Shown piece by piece: positions 1 through 8,450 of a stretch of 64,000 nt of DNA. The stretch covers positions 2,108,001 through 2,172,000 of the forward strand of contig NZ_JAFEUW010000001.1 of NCBI RefSeq assembly GCF_025028335.1, given 5' to 3'. Every line of letters begins with the position of its first letter. Position 1 is the stretch's first letter. The DNA comes from Brachybacterium sillae. Lineage in GTDB: Bacteria > Actinomycetota > Actinomycetes > Actinomycetales > Dermabacteraceae. The position numbers and the translations under genes were made by a program. The notes under the pieces were generated by a model. It was not told the origin of the DNA, did not search any database, and saw nothing but the letters and a program-made list of their open reading frames with translations.

Positions 1-747
1 GACGCGGCGCACCGCCGCGCCGTCCACGAACCGCTCCAGATCCGCCAGTTCCACCGGTTCCCCGGCGGCCACCGCCGCGGCCATCGACGCCGCCCCGGCG
101 GGTTCCACCCCGACGATGCGGGTGTGGGGCAGATGCTCCCGCAGCCAGGTGCCGCATCCGGCGAGCAGGCCACCCCCGCCGACCGGCAGCACCACCACCT
201 CGGGCTCGGTGCCCTGCTGGTCCCGCAGCTGCTCGACGGCCTCCCGGATCACCGTGCCCTGACCGGCCATCACGGCCAGGTCATCGAACGGAGGCACCAG
301 GGTGGCGCCGGAGGAGCGGGCATCGAGCGCGGCGGCCGCGGCAGCATCGTCGAAGGTCTCCCCGGTGAGGATCAGCTCCACCTGGTCCCCACCCAGGGCG
401 GTGATCCGTTCCCGCTTCTGCCGCGGCGTGGTGCCGGGGACGTAGATGCGGCCGCGGATCCCGAGCGACCGGCAGGCGAGGGCCACCCCCTGGGCGTGGT
501 TCCCGGCGCTGGCAGCCACCACGCCCGCGTCGCGGTGCTGCGGCTCCAACCCCGACAGGAACAGGTGCGCGCCGCGGAGCTTGTAGGAGCGCACGGGCTG
601 CAGATCCTCGCGCTTCAGCCACACGCGGGCACCGGCGAGAGCCGAGAGACGGTGGCTGAGCTGCAAGGGGGTGCGGATCGCGACGCCCTCCAAGGGGGCG
701 GCGGCGTCGTCGACCTCGGCGGCGGTGAGCAGCGGGGTGTCAGTCAT
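1..747 (-). CDS. ilvA: threonine ammonia-lyase, N-terminal part (runs off window)
   Basis: This is the N-terminal ~249 residues of a PLP-dependent threonine dehydratase, which deaminates threonine to 2-oxobutanoate as the first committed step of isoleucine synthesis. The PLP lysine is K56 in SYKLRGA, the ASAGNHAQG stretch is the substrate/PLP loop, and GGGGLLAG is the phosphate-binding glycine loop. The C-terminal regulatory part lies beyond position 1. The ATG overlaps the ispF stop as ATGA, so it is translated from the same message as ispF. A serine/threonine racemase of the same fold is the alternative, but the IlvA-like start and motif spacing favour threonine dehydratase. Confidence 0.85.
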   Translation of the reverse strand, partial: MTDTPLLTAAEVDDAAAPLEGVAIRTPLQLSHRLSALAGARVWLKREDLQPVRSYKLRGAHLFLSGLEPQHRDAGVVAASAGNHAQGVALACRSLGIRGRIYVPGTTPRQKRERITALGGDQVELILTGETFDDAAAAAALDARSSGATLVPPFDDLAVMAGQGTVIREAVEQLRDQQGTEPEVVVLPVGGGGLLAGCGTWLREHLPHTRIVGVEPAGAASMAAAVAAGEPVELADLERFVDGAAVRRV

Positions 748-1307
748 GCGGACTCCTCGGGGGACGGGGCCGACGCGGCGGCAGAGGTGGTGGTGCGGGC
801 GATGACGAGGGCGGTGGCGATCGCCGCGACCCCCTCCCCGCGGCCCGTGAGGCCCAGGCCGTCGGTGGTGGTGCCCGAGACGCTCACCGGGGCCCCGCAG
901 GCGCGGGACAGGGTCTCCTCGGCCTCGCGGCGGCGGCGGGAGAGTTTCGGACGGTTGCCGATCACCTGCACCGCCACGTTGCCGATCTCGAAACCGGCGG
1001 AGCGCACGATCCGTGCGGCCTCCGCCAGCAACGTGACACCGGAGGCACCCGCCCATTCGGGTCGGTCGGTGCCGAAGTGCGTGCCGAGATCCCCCACTCC
1101 CGCGGCGCTGAACAGGGCGTCGCAGGCGGCGTGGCAGGCCACGTCGGCATCGGAGTGACCGGCCAGGCCCCGCTCACCCTCCCAGGTCAGGCCGGCGACA
1201 CACAGGGGACGGTCGGAACCCTCCGGGGCGACCGCGTGCACGTCGCTGCCGACACCCACCCGCGGCAGCGGGGGCGGCGAGGTCTGGCCCGGATCCGCGG
1301 CGGTCAT
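744..1307 (-). CDS. ispF: 2-C-methyl-D-erythritol 2,4-cyclodiphosphate synthase
   Basis: IspF cyclises CDP-ME-2-phosphate to MEcPP in the MEP isoprenoid pathway. The 187-residue protein has the metal-binding GSDVHA motif near residue 20, the GHSDADV motif near residue 50, DLGTHF, and the C-terminal [14 protein letters not shown] segment typical of the family. The stop overlaps the ilvA start by 4 nt, and the ATG overlaps the stop of the small gene upstream as ATGA, so three genes form one tightly coupled minus-strand operon. Its MEP-pathway partner ispD is divergently placed at 1739-2533 rather than fused or directly upstream. Confidence 0.93.
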   Translation of the reverse strand: MTAADPGQTSPPPLPRVGVGSDVHAVAPEGSDRPLCVAGLTWEGERGLAGHSDADVACHAACDALFSAAGVGDLGTHFGTDRPEWAGASGVTLLAEAARIVRSAGFEIGNVAVQVIGNRPKLSRRRREAEETLSRACGAPVSVSGTTTDGLGLTGRGEGVAAIATALVIARTTTSAAASAPSPEESA

Positions 1308-1597
1308 GCTCCGCGCCTCCGGGCCAGTTCCAGCGCCCGGTGCAGGTCACTGAGGGCACCGCGTGGATCGGTGCCCAGCACGAACGGCATCCCGGAGACG
1401 ACGGGGACGGGAACGGTCGGCGGCACATGGTCGAGGGCCACCACGACGGCGAAGGAGCCGACGGAGGCGAGCAGAGCCAGCGGATCCACGACGACGATCT
1501 CGGCCGGGCGTCCCTCCCGTTGCAGATACCGGCTGAGAGCGGCGACGACACGGTCGGCGCGCGCGGCGTCGGTGGAGACGACGGCGATGGTGGGCAT
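1304..1597 (-). CDS. small protein of unknown function (97 aa)
   Basis: This 97-residue protein begins MPTIAVVST and has alternating hydrophobic strands and helices ([32 protein letters not shown]), which reads like a short Rossmann-type alpha/beta fold. I recognise no family motif. Its stop overlaps the ispF ATG by 4 nt, so it is first in the operon with ispF and ilvA. The ATG at 1597 is preceded by a GAGGA-like ribosome site. Function unknown. Confidence 0.6.
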   Translation of the reverse strand: MPTIAVVSTDAARADRVVAALSRYLQREGRPAEIVVVDPLALLASVGSFAVVVALDHVPPTVPVPVVSGMPFVLGTDPRGALSDLHRALELARRRGA

Positions 1598-1726
1598 GAC
1601 GGTCCTCAACCTCGGGGTCGACGGGCTGGCGTGGGTCCCGGCTGCGAGCCAGGGGGTGTGCGCCGCGAAGGCCGCGCGAGCACCCGGGCATTGTTCCACG
1701 CACCGGGAGGGGAGAGGGGTGCGGTC

Positions 1727-1738
1727 TACGATGGCGGG
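1727..1738 (+). promoter_or_regulatory. -10 hexamer of leaderless ispD promoter
   Basis: TACGAT at 1727-1732 lies 6 nt before the ispD ATG and no Shine-Dalgarno sequence fits between them. Transcription would start at or next to the A of the ATG, giving a leaderless mRNA. I see no clear -35 element. Confidence 0.5.
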
Positions 1739-2533
1739 ATGAGCAGACTGCGCACCCGGCGCCGGGGGACGGGGCCCTCGGAGTCCGCCCGCGCGGCCGG
1801 GGTGGTGCTGGCCGGGGGATCCGGCACCCGGGTGGGGGCCGGGATCAATAAGGCGTTCCTGCAGCTGTCGGGCCGGTCCATCGCCAGCTGGGGTCTGAAC
1901 ACCATGGCCTCGGTGAAAGGGATCGGACCGCTGGTCTTCGTGGTGCGGCCGGAGGACCGTGAGCACGCGGATTTCCTCGCCGACCGGGAGACCGAGCATC
2001 CGGTGGAGATCGTCGCCGGTGGCGCCACCCGGCAGGAGTCGGAGCTGATGGCGCTGCGTCACCTCGCCGACCGGATCGACACCGGCGTGATCGACACGGT
2101 GCTGATCCACGATGCCGCACGGCCTCTCGTCTCCCATGGCCTGGTCGCGGCGGTGCTGCACGCCGCCACGGAGCACGGGGGTGCGGTGCCCGCCATCCCC
2201 GCGCAGGACGTCGTCGGGCGCGCCCCGGGGCAGGATGGCGCTGACGGTCTGCTCGTCTCGCTGCCGATCGACGACGCCCTGGTGCGGGTACAGACCCCGC
2301 AGGGCTTCCACGCCGCGTCCATCCTCGACGCCTACGAGGCCGCCGCCCGCGATGGTTTCGTCGGGACCGACACGGCCTCCTGTGCCGAGCAGTACACCGG
2401 CCTCGAGGTGGTGTGGGTGATGGGCGAGGAGACGAACTTCAAGATCACCTACGCGCAGGACCTGCTGCTCGCGCAGGACGTGGTGACGGCCCTGGGCCTG
2501 CGCACACCGGAGCGCAGCGGGGGGAGGCGCTGA
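1739..2533 (+). CDS. ispD: 2-C-methyl-D-erythritol 4-phosphate cytidylyltransferase
   Basis: IspD transfers CMP from CTP to MEP. The 264-residue protein carries an intact nucleotide-binding loop (LAGGSGTRVGAGINKAFL), the GGATRQES segment, HDAARPLV, a VQTPQGF motif and the C-terminal NFKIT segment. The loop has NKAFL where actinobacterial IspDs usually have PKAF/PKAL, so it may belong to another cytidylyltransferase lineage, and a polyol-phosphate cytidylyltransferase cannot be ruled out. The ATG at 1739 was chosen for its leaderless -10 spacing. It is the only complete IspD here; the copy behind carD (2927-3640) is degenerate. Confidence 0.85.
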   Translation: MSRLRTRRRGTGPSESARAAGVVLAGGSGTRVGAGINKAFLQLSGRSIASWGLNTMASVKGIGPLVFVVRPEDREHADFLADRETEHPVEIVAGGATRQESELMALRHLADRIDTGVIDTVLIHDAARPLVSHGLVAAVLHAATEHGGAVPAIPAQDVVGRAPGQDGADGLLVSLPIDDALVRVQTPQGFHAASILDAYEAAARDGFVGTDTASCAEQYTGLEVVWVMGEETNFKITYAQDLLLAQDVVTALGLRTPERSGGRR

Positions 2534-2841
2534 TGTCGACGCAGGAGAGCTATCTGCGCTGCACCGTCTGTGAACGGGAGACGGACCACGTGGTGGTGTA
2601 CGCGGGCCGATTCGTCAGTGAGATCGTCTGCACCACCTGCGGGGCCCGCACCCGCCTGGACGTGTCGGAGGCCTATCTGCCGGATCTGCGGCACCGCATC
2701 AGCACCAAGCCGGTGCGGCTCCTGCGCCGGCTGCGGCAGGACCCGGCGGAGCTGGCCTCGACCCTGCCGTCGCGGACGCTGTCGAAGCCGTGGAGGATGC
2801 TGCAGGAACTGCGGGCGGTGCAGCGCAGCCGCCGACCCTGA
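2533..2841 (+). CDS. zinc-ribbon-like small protein (102 aa)
   Basis: The ATG overlaps the ispD stop as TGATG, so the gene is translationally coupled to ispD. Two CxxC pairs (CTVC near residue 10, CTTCG near residue 33) frame a short beta-rich segment, the layout of a zinc ribbon, followed by a basic helical tail (residues 50-102). Function unknown; coupling to ispD is the only contextual clue. Confidence 0.65.
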   Translation: MSTQESYLRCTVCERETDHVVVYAGRFVSEIVCTTCGARTRLDVSEAYLPDLRHRISTKPVRLLRRLRQDPAELASTLPSRTLSKPWRMLQELRAVQRSRRP

Positions 2842-2854
2842 GCGTCCTGGAGGG

Positions 2855-2898
2855 GGCACCGAGCACCCTCGACAGCGGCACCGAGCACTCCCGACAGC
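2855..2898. repeat. 2 x 22-bp tandem direct repeat
   Basis: Two adjacent 22-bp units at 2855-2876 and 2877-2898 share GGCACCGAGCAC and GACAGC and differ at two central positions. They lie in the short gap between two convergent genes. No function is evident; the unit is too short and too few for a CRISPR. Confidence 0.7.
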
Positions 2899-2926
2899 GG
2901 GCGCCCATCCGGAGCGGCGCAGCGTC

Positions 2927-3640
2927 TCAGCCGCGGTGGGGCAGCCCGTGACGTCCGCGGGTGTCGCGCGCGATGCCCAGAGCGATCTGCGCCTGCCACA
3001 GGCTGAGACGGTCCACCACCGCGAATCCGCTGTGGGACCCCGGCACCATCCGCACGCCGCCGCCGAGGGCCAGGATCCTGGCGATCTCCTCCGGCCCGGC
3101 AGAGGAGGCCCCTGTCGAGGCAGGGGGCGCGGAGACCGCGCGGTCCAGCCACCCCGCGCGCAGGAACCGCGGGTGTTGGACGGACGCGAGGGTCTCGCGG
3201 TCCACGTTGCGCAGGCCGTCGCCACCGGCGGCCTTCACGGAGTCGGTCACGGGGACGACCGGTACCACTGCGGCGAGCTCCGGTTCCGAGGCGGCCTGCG
3301 CGAGGACGGCCTGCACCACCTCGGACGGGGTGAGGGCCCGCTCGGCGTCGATCAGCAGCAGGTCCTCGTGGGCCAGGGTCTCGTCGGCCTGCAGGGCGGC
3401 CCGCAGGCGGACCAGGCGGTCCCCGGCGGGCACCACCTGCACGGCGACGTCACCCGCCACGGCGGCGCGGAGGGTCGTGGCGGTCGGACGATCCGCGAGC
3501 AGAGTGGGGCGGGGCAGGCCCAGCGACGCCAGGGTGTCGAGCAAGCGCGCCAGCACACTGCGCCCGCCCAGCACCCGCAGGGCGGGCAGCTCCCCGCCGA
3601 CGCGTGGGGGCGCCACCGGGATCAGAATCCGCACAGGCAC
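2927..3640 (-). CDS. degenerate IspD-like protein in the carD-linked slot
   Basis: The 237-residue protein aligns by motif with actinobacterial IspD (DAERALTPSEVVQAVL resembling HDAARALTP, then VVPVTDSVKAA, then VQHPRFLRAGWL where VQTPQGF is expected). The N-terminal CTP-binding loop with its Gly-rich stretch and PK pair is replaced by RILIPVAPPRVGGELPALRV, and the QTPQ glutamines are lost. It probably has no cytidylyltransferase activity or has acquired another role. I chose GTG at 3640 because GGAGGG lies 7 nt upstream; a GTG at 3694 has no ribosome site. It follows carD on the same strand, the usual place of functional ispD in this phylum. Confidence 0.7.
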   Translation of the reverse strand: MPVRILIPVAPPRVGGELPALRVLGGRSVLARLLDTLASLGLPRPTLLADRPTATTLRAAVAGDVAVQVVPAGDRLVRLRAALQADETLAHEDLLLIDAERALTPSEVVQAVLAQAASEPELAAVVPVVPVTDSVKAAGGDGLRNVDRETLASVQHPRFLRAGWLDRAVSAPPASTGASSAGPEEIARILALGGGVRMVPGSHSGFAVVDRLSLWQAQIALGIARDTRGRHGLPHRG

Positions 3641-3732
3641 GCCGCAGCCCTCCGCGGAGGAGGGCTGCGAGATGCGAGGCGCCGAGGCTCTCACGGGGTC
3701 GGAGGTCGGGCCGGGGAGTCAATCGGCCGCGG

Positions 3733-4215
3733 TCAGGAGGCGAGGACCTCGTCGAGGATGGCCTCGGCGTTGGTCTCGTCGGTCTTCTCGGCCAGGGCGA
3801 GCTCGGAGACGAGGATCTGGCGGGCCTTGGCGAGCATGCGCTTCTCCCCGGCGGAGAGGCCGCGATCCTGGTCACGGCGCCACAGGTCGCGCACGACCTC
3901 GGCGACCTTCTTCACGTCCCCGGAGGCGAGCTTCTCGACGTTCGCCTTGTAGCGGCGGGACCAGTTCGTCGGCTCCTCGGTGTACGGCTGGCGGAGCACG
4001 TCGAAGACCTCATCGAGGCCCTCCTTGTCGACGACGTCCCGCACGCCGACCAGGTCGACGTTGTCGGCCGGGACCTCGATGGTGAGGTCGCCCTGCGCCA
4101 CCTTCAGCTTGAGGTACGTCCGCTCCTCACCCTTGATGGTGCGGGTCTTGACCTCTTCGATCAGTGCCGCCCCGTGGTGCGGGTAGACGACGGTCTCGCC
4201 GACGGAGAAATTCAT
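3733..4215 (-). CDS. carD: CarD family transcriptional regulator
   Basis: CarD binds the RNA polymerase beta subunit and promoter DNA and stabilises open complexes, chiefly at rRNA and housekeeping promoters. The 160-residue protein has the N-terminal Tudor-like RNAP-interaction domain ([16 protein letters not shown] to about residue 55) and a helical C-terminal DNA-binding domain with [13 protein letters not shown]. The ATG has an AAAGGGG ribosome site. A possible promoter with -10 TAGACT lies at 4241-4246. It is followed at 92 nt by the IspD-like gene. Confidence 0.93.
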   Translation of the reverse strand: MNFSVGETVVYPHHGAALIEEVKTRTIKGEERTYLKLKVAQGDLTIEVPADNVDLVGVRDVVDKEGLDEVFDVLRQPYTEEPTNWSRRYKANVEKLASGDVKKVAEVVRDLWRRDQDRGLSAGEKRMLAKARQILVSELALAEKTDETNAEAILDEVLAS

Positions 4216-4240
4216 GTGACAGGCCCCTTTCGCGGCTTCG

Positions 4241-4246
4241 AGTCTA
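4241..4246 (-). promoter_or_regulatory. probable -10 element of the carD promoter
   Basis: Read on the minus strand this is TAGACT, 25 nt upstream of the carD ATG, leaving room for a leader with its AAAGGGG ribosome site. The -35 region is not clear. Confidence 0.4.
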
Positions 4247-4425
4247 TCACCGCAGGGCCGTGCTAAAGTTCGCGCCCCTGCGCGGTGGTCCTGCGTCGTC
4301 GGGCGAGCCCGACCGTCGGACGGGGCGCCTCACCGGCGGACGGAAGCGCACCCCGGGTGGGCTAGACTCGCCATGCGTTGTCCCGCGCCCTCGTGCGCGA
4401 CCCCTCATCTAGGAGTGCTCCGGTC

Positions 4426-4911
4426 ATGCCTCAGCGTCGTCGCCGACTCGCTCTCGCGGCTGCCGCCCTCAGTCTCGCCCTGGCGGGGACCGGGTGCAGC
4501 TACCTCAACCCGGTGCAGACGCACGAGTTCTATCAGGCGGCCGACGGCACGAACGAGCAGCTCGGCCCCGTCGGGGTGCGCAACGCGGTCGTCGTCGTCG
4601 ATGAATCCGGCGCCGGGCAGTTCTCCACCACCCTGGTGAACGACTCCTCCGAGGACGCCTCCGTGGAGCTGACCGGTCTGGCCGACGGCAGCGACGCCTT
4701 CAGCCACACCGTGACGGTCCCCGCCGGCGGGACGGTCCGTCTCGGCTCCGGCGAGGGCGCCGAGCAGGTGCCGGTGTCGAACCTGGCGGTCCCGGCCGGC
4801 GCGATGATGGAGCTTCGCGTGCGCGCCGGAGATCAGGAGACCACCATGTCCCTGCCGGTGCTCGACCAGACCCTCGAGTACTACAAGTCGGCGTCCGACG
4901 GCGGTCAGTGA
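4426..4911 (+). CDS. secreted lipoprotein of unknown function (161 aa)
   Basis: A basic n-region (MPQRRRRLAL), a hydrophobic core and the lipobox LAGTGC make this a lipoprotein anchored after cleavage before Cys-24. The mature part is beta-rich with short polar turns (VRNAVVVVDESGAGQFSTTL; VTVPAGGTVRL), like an immunoglobulin-type extracellular domain. ATG at 4426 follows AGGAG at 4411; earlier in-frame starts would put the signal peptide internally. A -10-like TAGACT lies at 4363-4368. A strong terminator follows at 4938-4971. Function unknown. Confidence 0.8.
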   Translation: MPQRRRRLALAAAALSLALAGTGCSYLNPVQTHEFYQAADGTNEQLGPVGVRNAVVVVDESGAGQFSTTLVNDSSEDASVELTGLADGSDAFSHTVTVPAGGTVRLGSGEGAEQVPVSNLAVPAGAMMELRVRAGDQETTMSLPVLDQTLEYYKSASDGGQ

Positions 4912-4937
4912 TCCGCCGCCGCGACCCCTCTGACACG

Positions 4938-4971
4938 TGACGCCCGCCGACCTCAGGGTCGGCGGGCGTCA
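4938..4971. terminator. bidirectional hairpin terminator
   Basis: Perfect 15-bp stem (4938-4952 with 4957-4971) and TCAG loop between the convergent lipoprotein and regX3 genes. It is GC-rich and has no long U tract, as is usual in such genomes. Confidence 0.8.
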
Positions 4972-5045
4972 CCGTCTCCGCAGGCGCTCCGGGCCAGGGG
5001 CGATCAGGGCGGAGCCGGGGGCCTGGCGACAGAGGTCTCAGGCGC

Positions 5046-5738
5046 TCACTGTCCGGCGGACTCGAACTTGTACCCCAGGCCCCGCACCGTCACCAGGTGC
5101 ACCGGGTTGCGCGGGTCCTCCTCGATCTTCCCCCGCAGACGCTTCACATGGACGTCGAGGGTCTTGGTGTCACCCACGTAGTTGGCGCCCCACACGCGGT
5201 CGATGAGCTGACCGCGGGTGAGCACCCGATCCACGTTGCGCAGCAGCAGTTCCAGCAGCTCGAACTCCTTGAGCGGGAGCGAGACCTCCTCGCCGCGCAC
5301 CGTCACCACGTGCCGTTCGACATCCATGGTGATCCCCGCGGCGGACAGGGTCGTCTCCTCGGTGGTGCCACCGGCGTCTTGACCCCGGCGCAGCACCGCC
5401 TTGATGCGCGCCAGCAGTTCCCGGGAGGAGTACGGCTTGGTGACGTAGTCGTCGGCGCCGAGCTCCAGCCCCAGCACCTTGTCGAACTCGTCATCCTTCG
5501 CGGTGAGCATGATGACCGGGACGCCGGAGGTGCGACGGATCTCCCGACACACCTCGGTGCCGCTCATCCCCGGCAGCATGAGGTCCAACAGCACCAGGTC
5601 GGCCCCGTGGGTCGAGAAGATCCGCAGGCCCTCCGTGCCGGTGGCGGCCACGGCCACCTCATACCCCTCCTTGCGCAGGGTGTACGACAGTGGATCGGAG
5701 AAGGACTCCTCGTCCTCGACGATCAGGATCCGGGCCAT
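5046..5738 (-). CDS. regX3: OmpR-family response regulator, RegX3 type
   Basis: The 230-residue regulator has a receiver domain (residues 1-115) with the acidic pair E8/D9, phospho-acceptor D52 in LLDLMLPG, the T of LTAKDDE and K in VTKPYSSREL. The C-terminal winged helix (from about 130) ends with TVRGLGYKFE. It starts 3 nt after the senX3 stop and is divergent from phoU, matching the mycobacterial SenX3-RegX3 phosphate-starvation system. Under low phosphate it is expected to activate phosphate-uptake genes. Confidence 0.9.
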   Translation of the reverse strand: MARILIVEDEESFSDPLSYTLRKEGYEVAVAATGTEGLRIFSTHGADLVLLDLMLPGMSGTEVCREIRRTSGVPVIMLTAKDDEFDKVLGLELGADDYVTKPYSSRELLARIKAVLRRGQDAGGTTEETTLSAAGITMDVERHVVTVRGEEVSLPLKEFELLELLLRNVDRVLTRGQLIDRVWGANYVGDTKTLDVHVKRLRGKIEEDPRNPVHLVTVRGLGYKFESAGQ

Positions 5739-5741
5739 GGG

Positions 5742-6941
5742 TCAGTCCTCCTCGTGGTCGGTGTCCGCGGTCGGCTGGCCGCCCACGGTGACGGCATCGG
5801 CGCGGCCCATCTCCGGCAGACGCAGGGTGAAGGTGGATCCGGCGCCCTCCTTGGACCATGCTGTCACCTCGCCGCCATGGTCCGTCGCGATGTGCTTGAC
5901 GATGGCGAGTCCCAGCCCCGATCCGCCGGTGGTGCGGGAACGGGCGCGATCCACGCGGAAGAATCGTTCGAAGACGCGCTCCAGGTTCTCCCGGCTGATG
6001 CCGATGCCCTGGTCCTTCACGGTGATCTCGACCATCCCGCCGTCGCGCCGCACGGCGATCCCCACCTTGGTCTCCGGTTCGGAGTAGGCGATGGCATTGG
6101 AGATGAGGTTCGAGATGGCGGTGGTCAGCATGGAGGCGGAACCGTACACCTGCAGCCCGGGGGTTCCGCCGACGGCCACGTCGATGCGGGACCCGAGGGC
6201 GAAGTTGCGGTTCAGCGCCACCGCCTCCTGCACCACCTCGTCGATGTCGACGGGCAGGGCATCGGGCAGGGCACTGGTGCCCTGCACCCGCGACAGTTCG
6301 ATGATCTCCTGCACCAGGTGGCCCAGACGGCGGCTCTCCGTCTGCATGCGCTCGGCGAAGCGGCGCACGGCATCGGGGTCGTCGGCGGCGTCCTCCATCG
6401 TCTCGGCCAGCAGAGTGATCGCTCCGACGGGGGTCTTCAGTTCGTGGGAGACGTTCGCGACGAAATCCCGCCGGGTCTCCTCCACCCGCACCGCGCGGGT
6501 CAGGTCGTCGGCCAGCAGCAGCACCCCGCGGGTGCCGAGCGCCCCCATGCGGACGTTCAGGACGGTGTCGGCGTCGGCGTGGGGGGAGCGGCGCAGCGTC
6601 AGTCGCTCGTCACGGAACCCGCCGTCCCGGCCGACGTCGGTGGCGAGCTCCACCAGTGTGGCGTTCGCCAGGCGCGGGTAGTCCCCGTCCTGCGCGCGCA
6701 CGATGCCATAGGAGTAGGCGAGGGGGGAGGCACGCAGCACGTCACCGGAGGCATCGAGCACGACATAGGCCGAGGAGAGGATCGACAGCACCTCGGCCGC
6801 GGCCTCCGGCACCGGCGGTTCCTCACCGGTGGCCTCCGACGGGGCCGTGCGGGGTGTGCGTCGCACGGCGGCCATGGCGACCGCACCCACCACGACGCCG
6901 GCCAGAGCGGCGAACAGCAGAAGAAGGGCGACGGAGGGCAC
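5742..6941 (-). CDS. senX3: sensor histidine kinase, SenX3 type
   Basis: The 399-residue kinase has one N-terminal membrane segment (about residues 3-26), a PAS-like region (50-145), the HisKA domain with phospho-acceptor H166 in SHELKTP, and a HATPase domain with N box NLISNAIAYS, DQGIGIS and GSGLGLAI. No large extracellular sensor is present, as in mycobacterial SenX3, which senses phosphate indirectly through Pst/PhoU. The GTG start lies 6 nt after a -10-like TAGGCT, so its message is probably leaderless. RegX3 follows directly, and phoU diverges. Confidence 0.9.
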   Translation of the reverse strand: MPSVALLLLFAALAGVVVGAVAMAAVRRTPRTAPSEATGEEPPVPEAAAEVLSILSSAYVVLDASGDVLRASPLAYSYGIVRAQDGDYPRLANATLVELATDVGRDGGFRDERLTLRRSPHADADTVLNVRMGALGTRGVLLLADDLTRAVRVEETRRDFVANVSHELKTPVGAITLLAETMEDAADDPDAVRRFAERMQTESRRLGHLVQEIIELSRVQGTSALPDALPVDIDEVVQEAVALNRNFALGSRIDVAVGGTPGLQVYGSASMLTTAISNLISNAIAYSEPETKVGIAVRRDGGMVEITVKDQGIGISRENLERVFERFFRVDRARSRTTGGSGLGLAIVKHIATDHGGEVTAWSKEGAGSTFTLRLPEMGRADAVTVGGQPTADTDHEED

Positions 6942-6947
6942 CGCATC

Positions 6948-6953
6948 AGCCTA
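6948..6953 (-). promoter_or_regulatory. -10 hexamer of leaderless senX3 promoter
   Basis: TAGGCT on the minus strand lies 6 nt before the senX3 GTG, with no ribosome-binding sequence between. Confidence 0.5.
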
Positions 6954-7013
6954 GGCTGTCCTCGGGCCTCCTACGTCCGAGGAGACGGCCTCGCCGCCTC
7001 CCGGTCATATGTC

Positions 7014-7042
7014 GTTCACCCGCCGCCTGCGTCGTGTTCATC
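7014..7042. promoter_or_regulatory. candidate PHO box (RegX3/PhoP-type operator)
   Basis: GTTCACC at 7014-7020 and GTTCATC at 7036-7042 are direct repeats 22 bp apart, twice the 11-bp unit of actinobacterial PHO boxes, with a degenerate middle unit. They lie between the divergent senX3-regX3 and phoU genes, where autoregulation is expected. Confidence 0.4.
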
Positions 7043-7174
7043 ATCAGTTGTGAGACTGACGCCGTCGAGGGCCCCCGGTGCCATGTGCCCCGGACCGCCC
7101 GGCCGGTTCCGGGTGCCGGACCCGCGAGCCCACCGCCCGATCCCCCTCCGATCCGAGAGCGAAGAGAAAGCACC

Positions 7175-7852
7175 ATGCGCGAAGCGTTCCAGAACGATCT
7201 CCTCCACACCCGCGACGACCTGCTGGAGATGGCCCGTCTCGTCGCGGACGCCGTCCAGGACGCCTCGACCGCTCTGCTCGAGCTGGACCTCGGTCTGGCA
7301 GAGAAGGTCATCGCGGCGGACGTCCACATCGACGAGATCCAGGCCCAGCTCGACGAGAAGATCGTGGAGCTGCTGGCCCGCCAGGCCCCGGTGGCCACCG
7401 ACCTGCGTCTGCTCGTCTCCGCGCTGCGCATGAGCTCCACCCTGGAGCGCATGGGCGACCTCGGCGAGCACATCGCGATGGTCGCCCGCCGCAGCCACCC
7501 GTCCCTGGCGTTCCCGGAGGAGTTCCGCAGCCAGCTCGAGTCCATCGCCTCGCTCACGGTCTCCTCGATCCGTGACGCCGCCGCGGTCATCGAGGGCCGT
7601 GACCTCGCCCTCGCCGCAGAGGTGGCCAAGCGCGATACGGAGATCGACGAGACCATGCAGGGGATCTACAAGGCCATCAGCCGCGAGGAGGTTGCCGTGA
7701 CCGCCCAGCAGGCGATGGATCTCACCCTGGTGGCCCGCTTCTACGAGCGGCTGGGCGATCACGCCGTGTCCCTGGTGCGCCGCGTCGGCTTCCTGGTGAC
7801 CGGTGACTCCCTCGACCCGCACAGCCTGGTGACGGACGTCCCGGAGTCCTGA
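7175..7852 (+). CDS. phoU: phosphate transport/signalling regulator PhoU
   Basis: The 225-residue all-helical protein carries two PhoU repeats (about 10-110 and 115-215), each with the ERMGDLGEHI or ERLGDHAVSL signature that binds metals and contacts the histidine kinase. PhoU links the Pst transporter to SenX3 and holds the kinase in phosphatase mode when phosphate is ample. The ATG at 7175 matches the family start (MREAFQNDL). No pst genes are in the window. Confidence 0.92.
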   Translation: MREAFQNDLLHTRDDLLEMARLVADAVQDASTALLELDLGLAEKVIAADVHIDEIQAQLDEKIVELLARQAPVATDLRLLVSALRMSSTLERMGDLGEHIAMVARRSHPSLAFPEEFRSQLESIASLTVSSIRDAAAVIEGRDLALAAEVAKRDTEIDETMQGIYKAISREEVAVTAQQAMDLTLVARFYERLGDHAVSLVRRVGFLVTGDSLDPHSLVTDVPES

Positions 7853-7909
7853 CCCGCGGCGGCCCCGCGACGGGCGCCCGCTCGCACGACGGGTACCGAC
7901 CCGATGATG

Positions 7910-7943
7910 GACGGGCCCCTGCCGATCCCGGCAGGGGCCCGTC
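7910..7943. terminator. bidirectional hairpin terminator
   Basis: Perfect 15-bp stem (7910-7924 with 7929-7943) and a 4-nt loop between convergent phoU and the DUF4235 gene. Confidence 0.8.
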
Positions 7944-7963
7944 CTCGTCCGCGGACGCGTCGC

Positions 7964-8329
7964 TCAGCCCCGGTTGGGGCGGGGACGACGCGAGGTCAGG
8001 CGCTGCACGCCCTGTTTCGTGCCCTGCTGGGCGGCGAGCTTCATCCCCTGCACGACGACTCCGGTGAGGACCGTCCACAGCAGGATCTTCCAGGGGGCGG
8101 TGTCGTCGGACGGGTCGCTGATCGCGGCGATCTCCTCCTTCGACTTCCCCTCCTTCTTCGCCTGCTTACGAGCCTTCGCGGTGTCCTTCGCGGAGGTGCG
8201 CCTGGTCTTCGCGGTCGGCGCCTCCTCGTCGAACACCGCGGCCCAGCCGGCCTTCAGAGCCTTGTTGCTGAGCACGGTGGCGGCGATCCCGGCGCCGGTC
8301 ACGGCGAGCTTCACGAGCGGGTTGGCCAT
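7964..8329 (-). CDS. DUF4235 membrane protein
   Basis: The 121-residue protein starts MANPLVKLAVTG at 8329, with an AGGAGG-type ribosome site just upstream. It has an N-terminal hydrophobic helix (about 5-28) leading into KAGWAAVF, a charged Lys-rich middle (about 45-70) and a second hydrophobic helix containing WKILLWTVLTGVVV. This layout matches DUF4235, a small actinobacterial membrane family without a known function. Confidence 0.75.
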   Translation of the reverse strand: MANPLVKLAVTGAGIAATVLSNKALKAGWAAVFDEEAPTAKTRRTSAKDTAKARKQAKKEGKSKEEIAAISDPSDDTAPWKILLWTVLTGVVVQGMKLAAQQGTKQGVQRLTSRRPRPNRG

Positions 8330-8450
8330 GGTTCCTCCTGGAGGTCGTGCGGGGTGCGGTCGTGCAGAGTGGAGTCGTGCGGGGTGCCATCCGGCCGATC
8401 GGCGAGTGTCGGGGGCCTGAGGGTCGTGGTTCCGGGCGTGCCCCGGGACG

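Noticed and set aside
3694-3694. GTG at 3694 as start of the IspD-like gene
   Set aside because: No ribosome site; GTG at 3640 has GGAGGG at 7 nt and begins the conserved strand.
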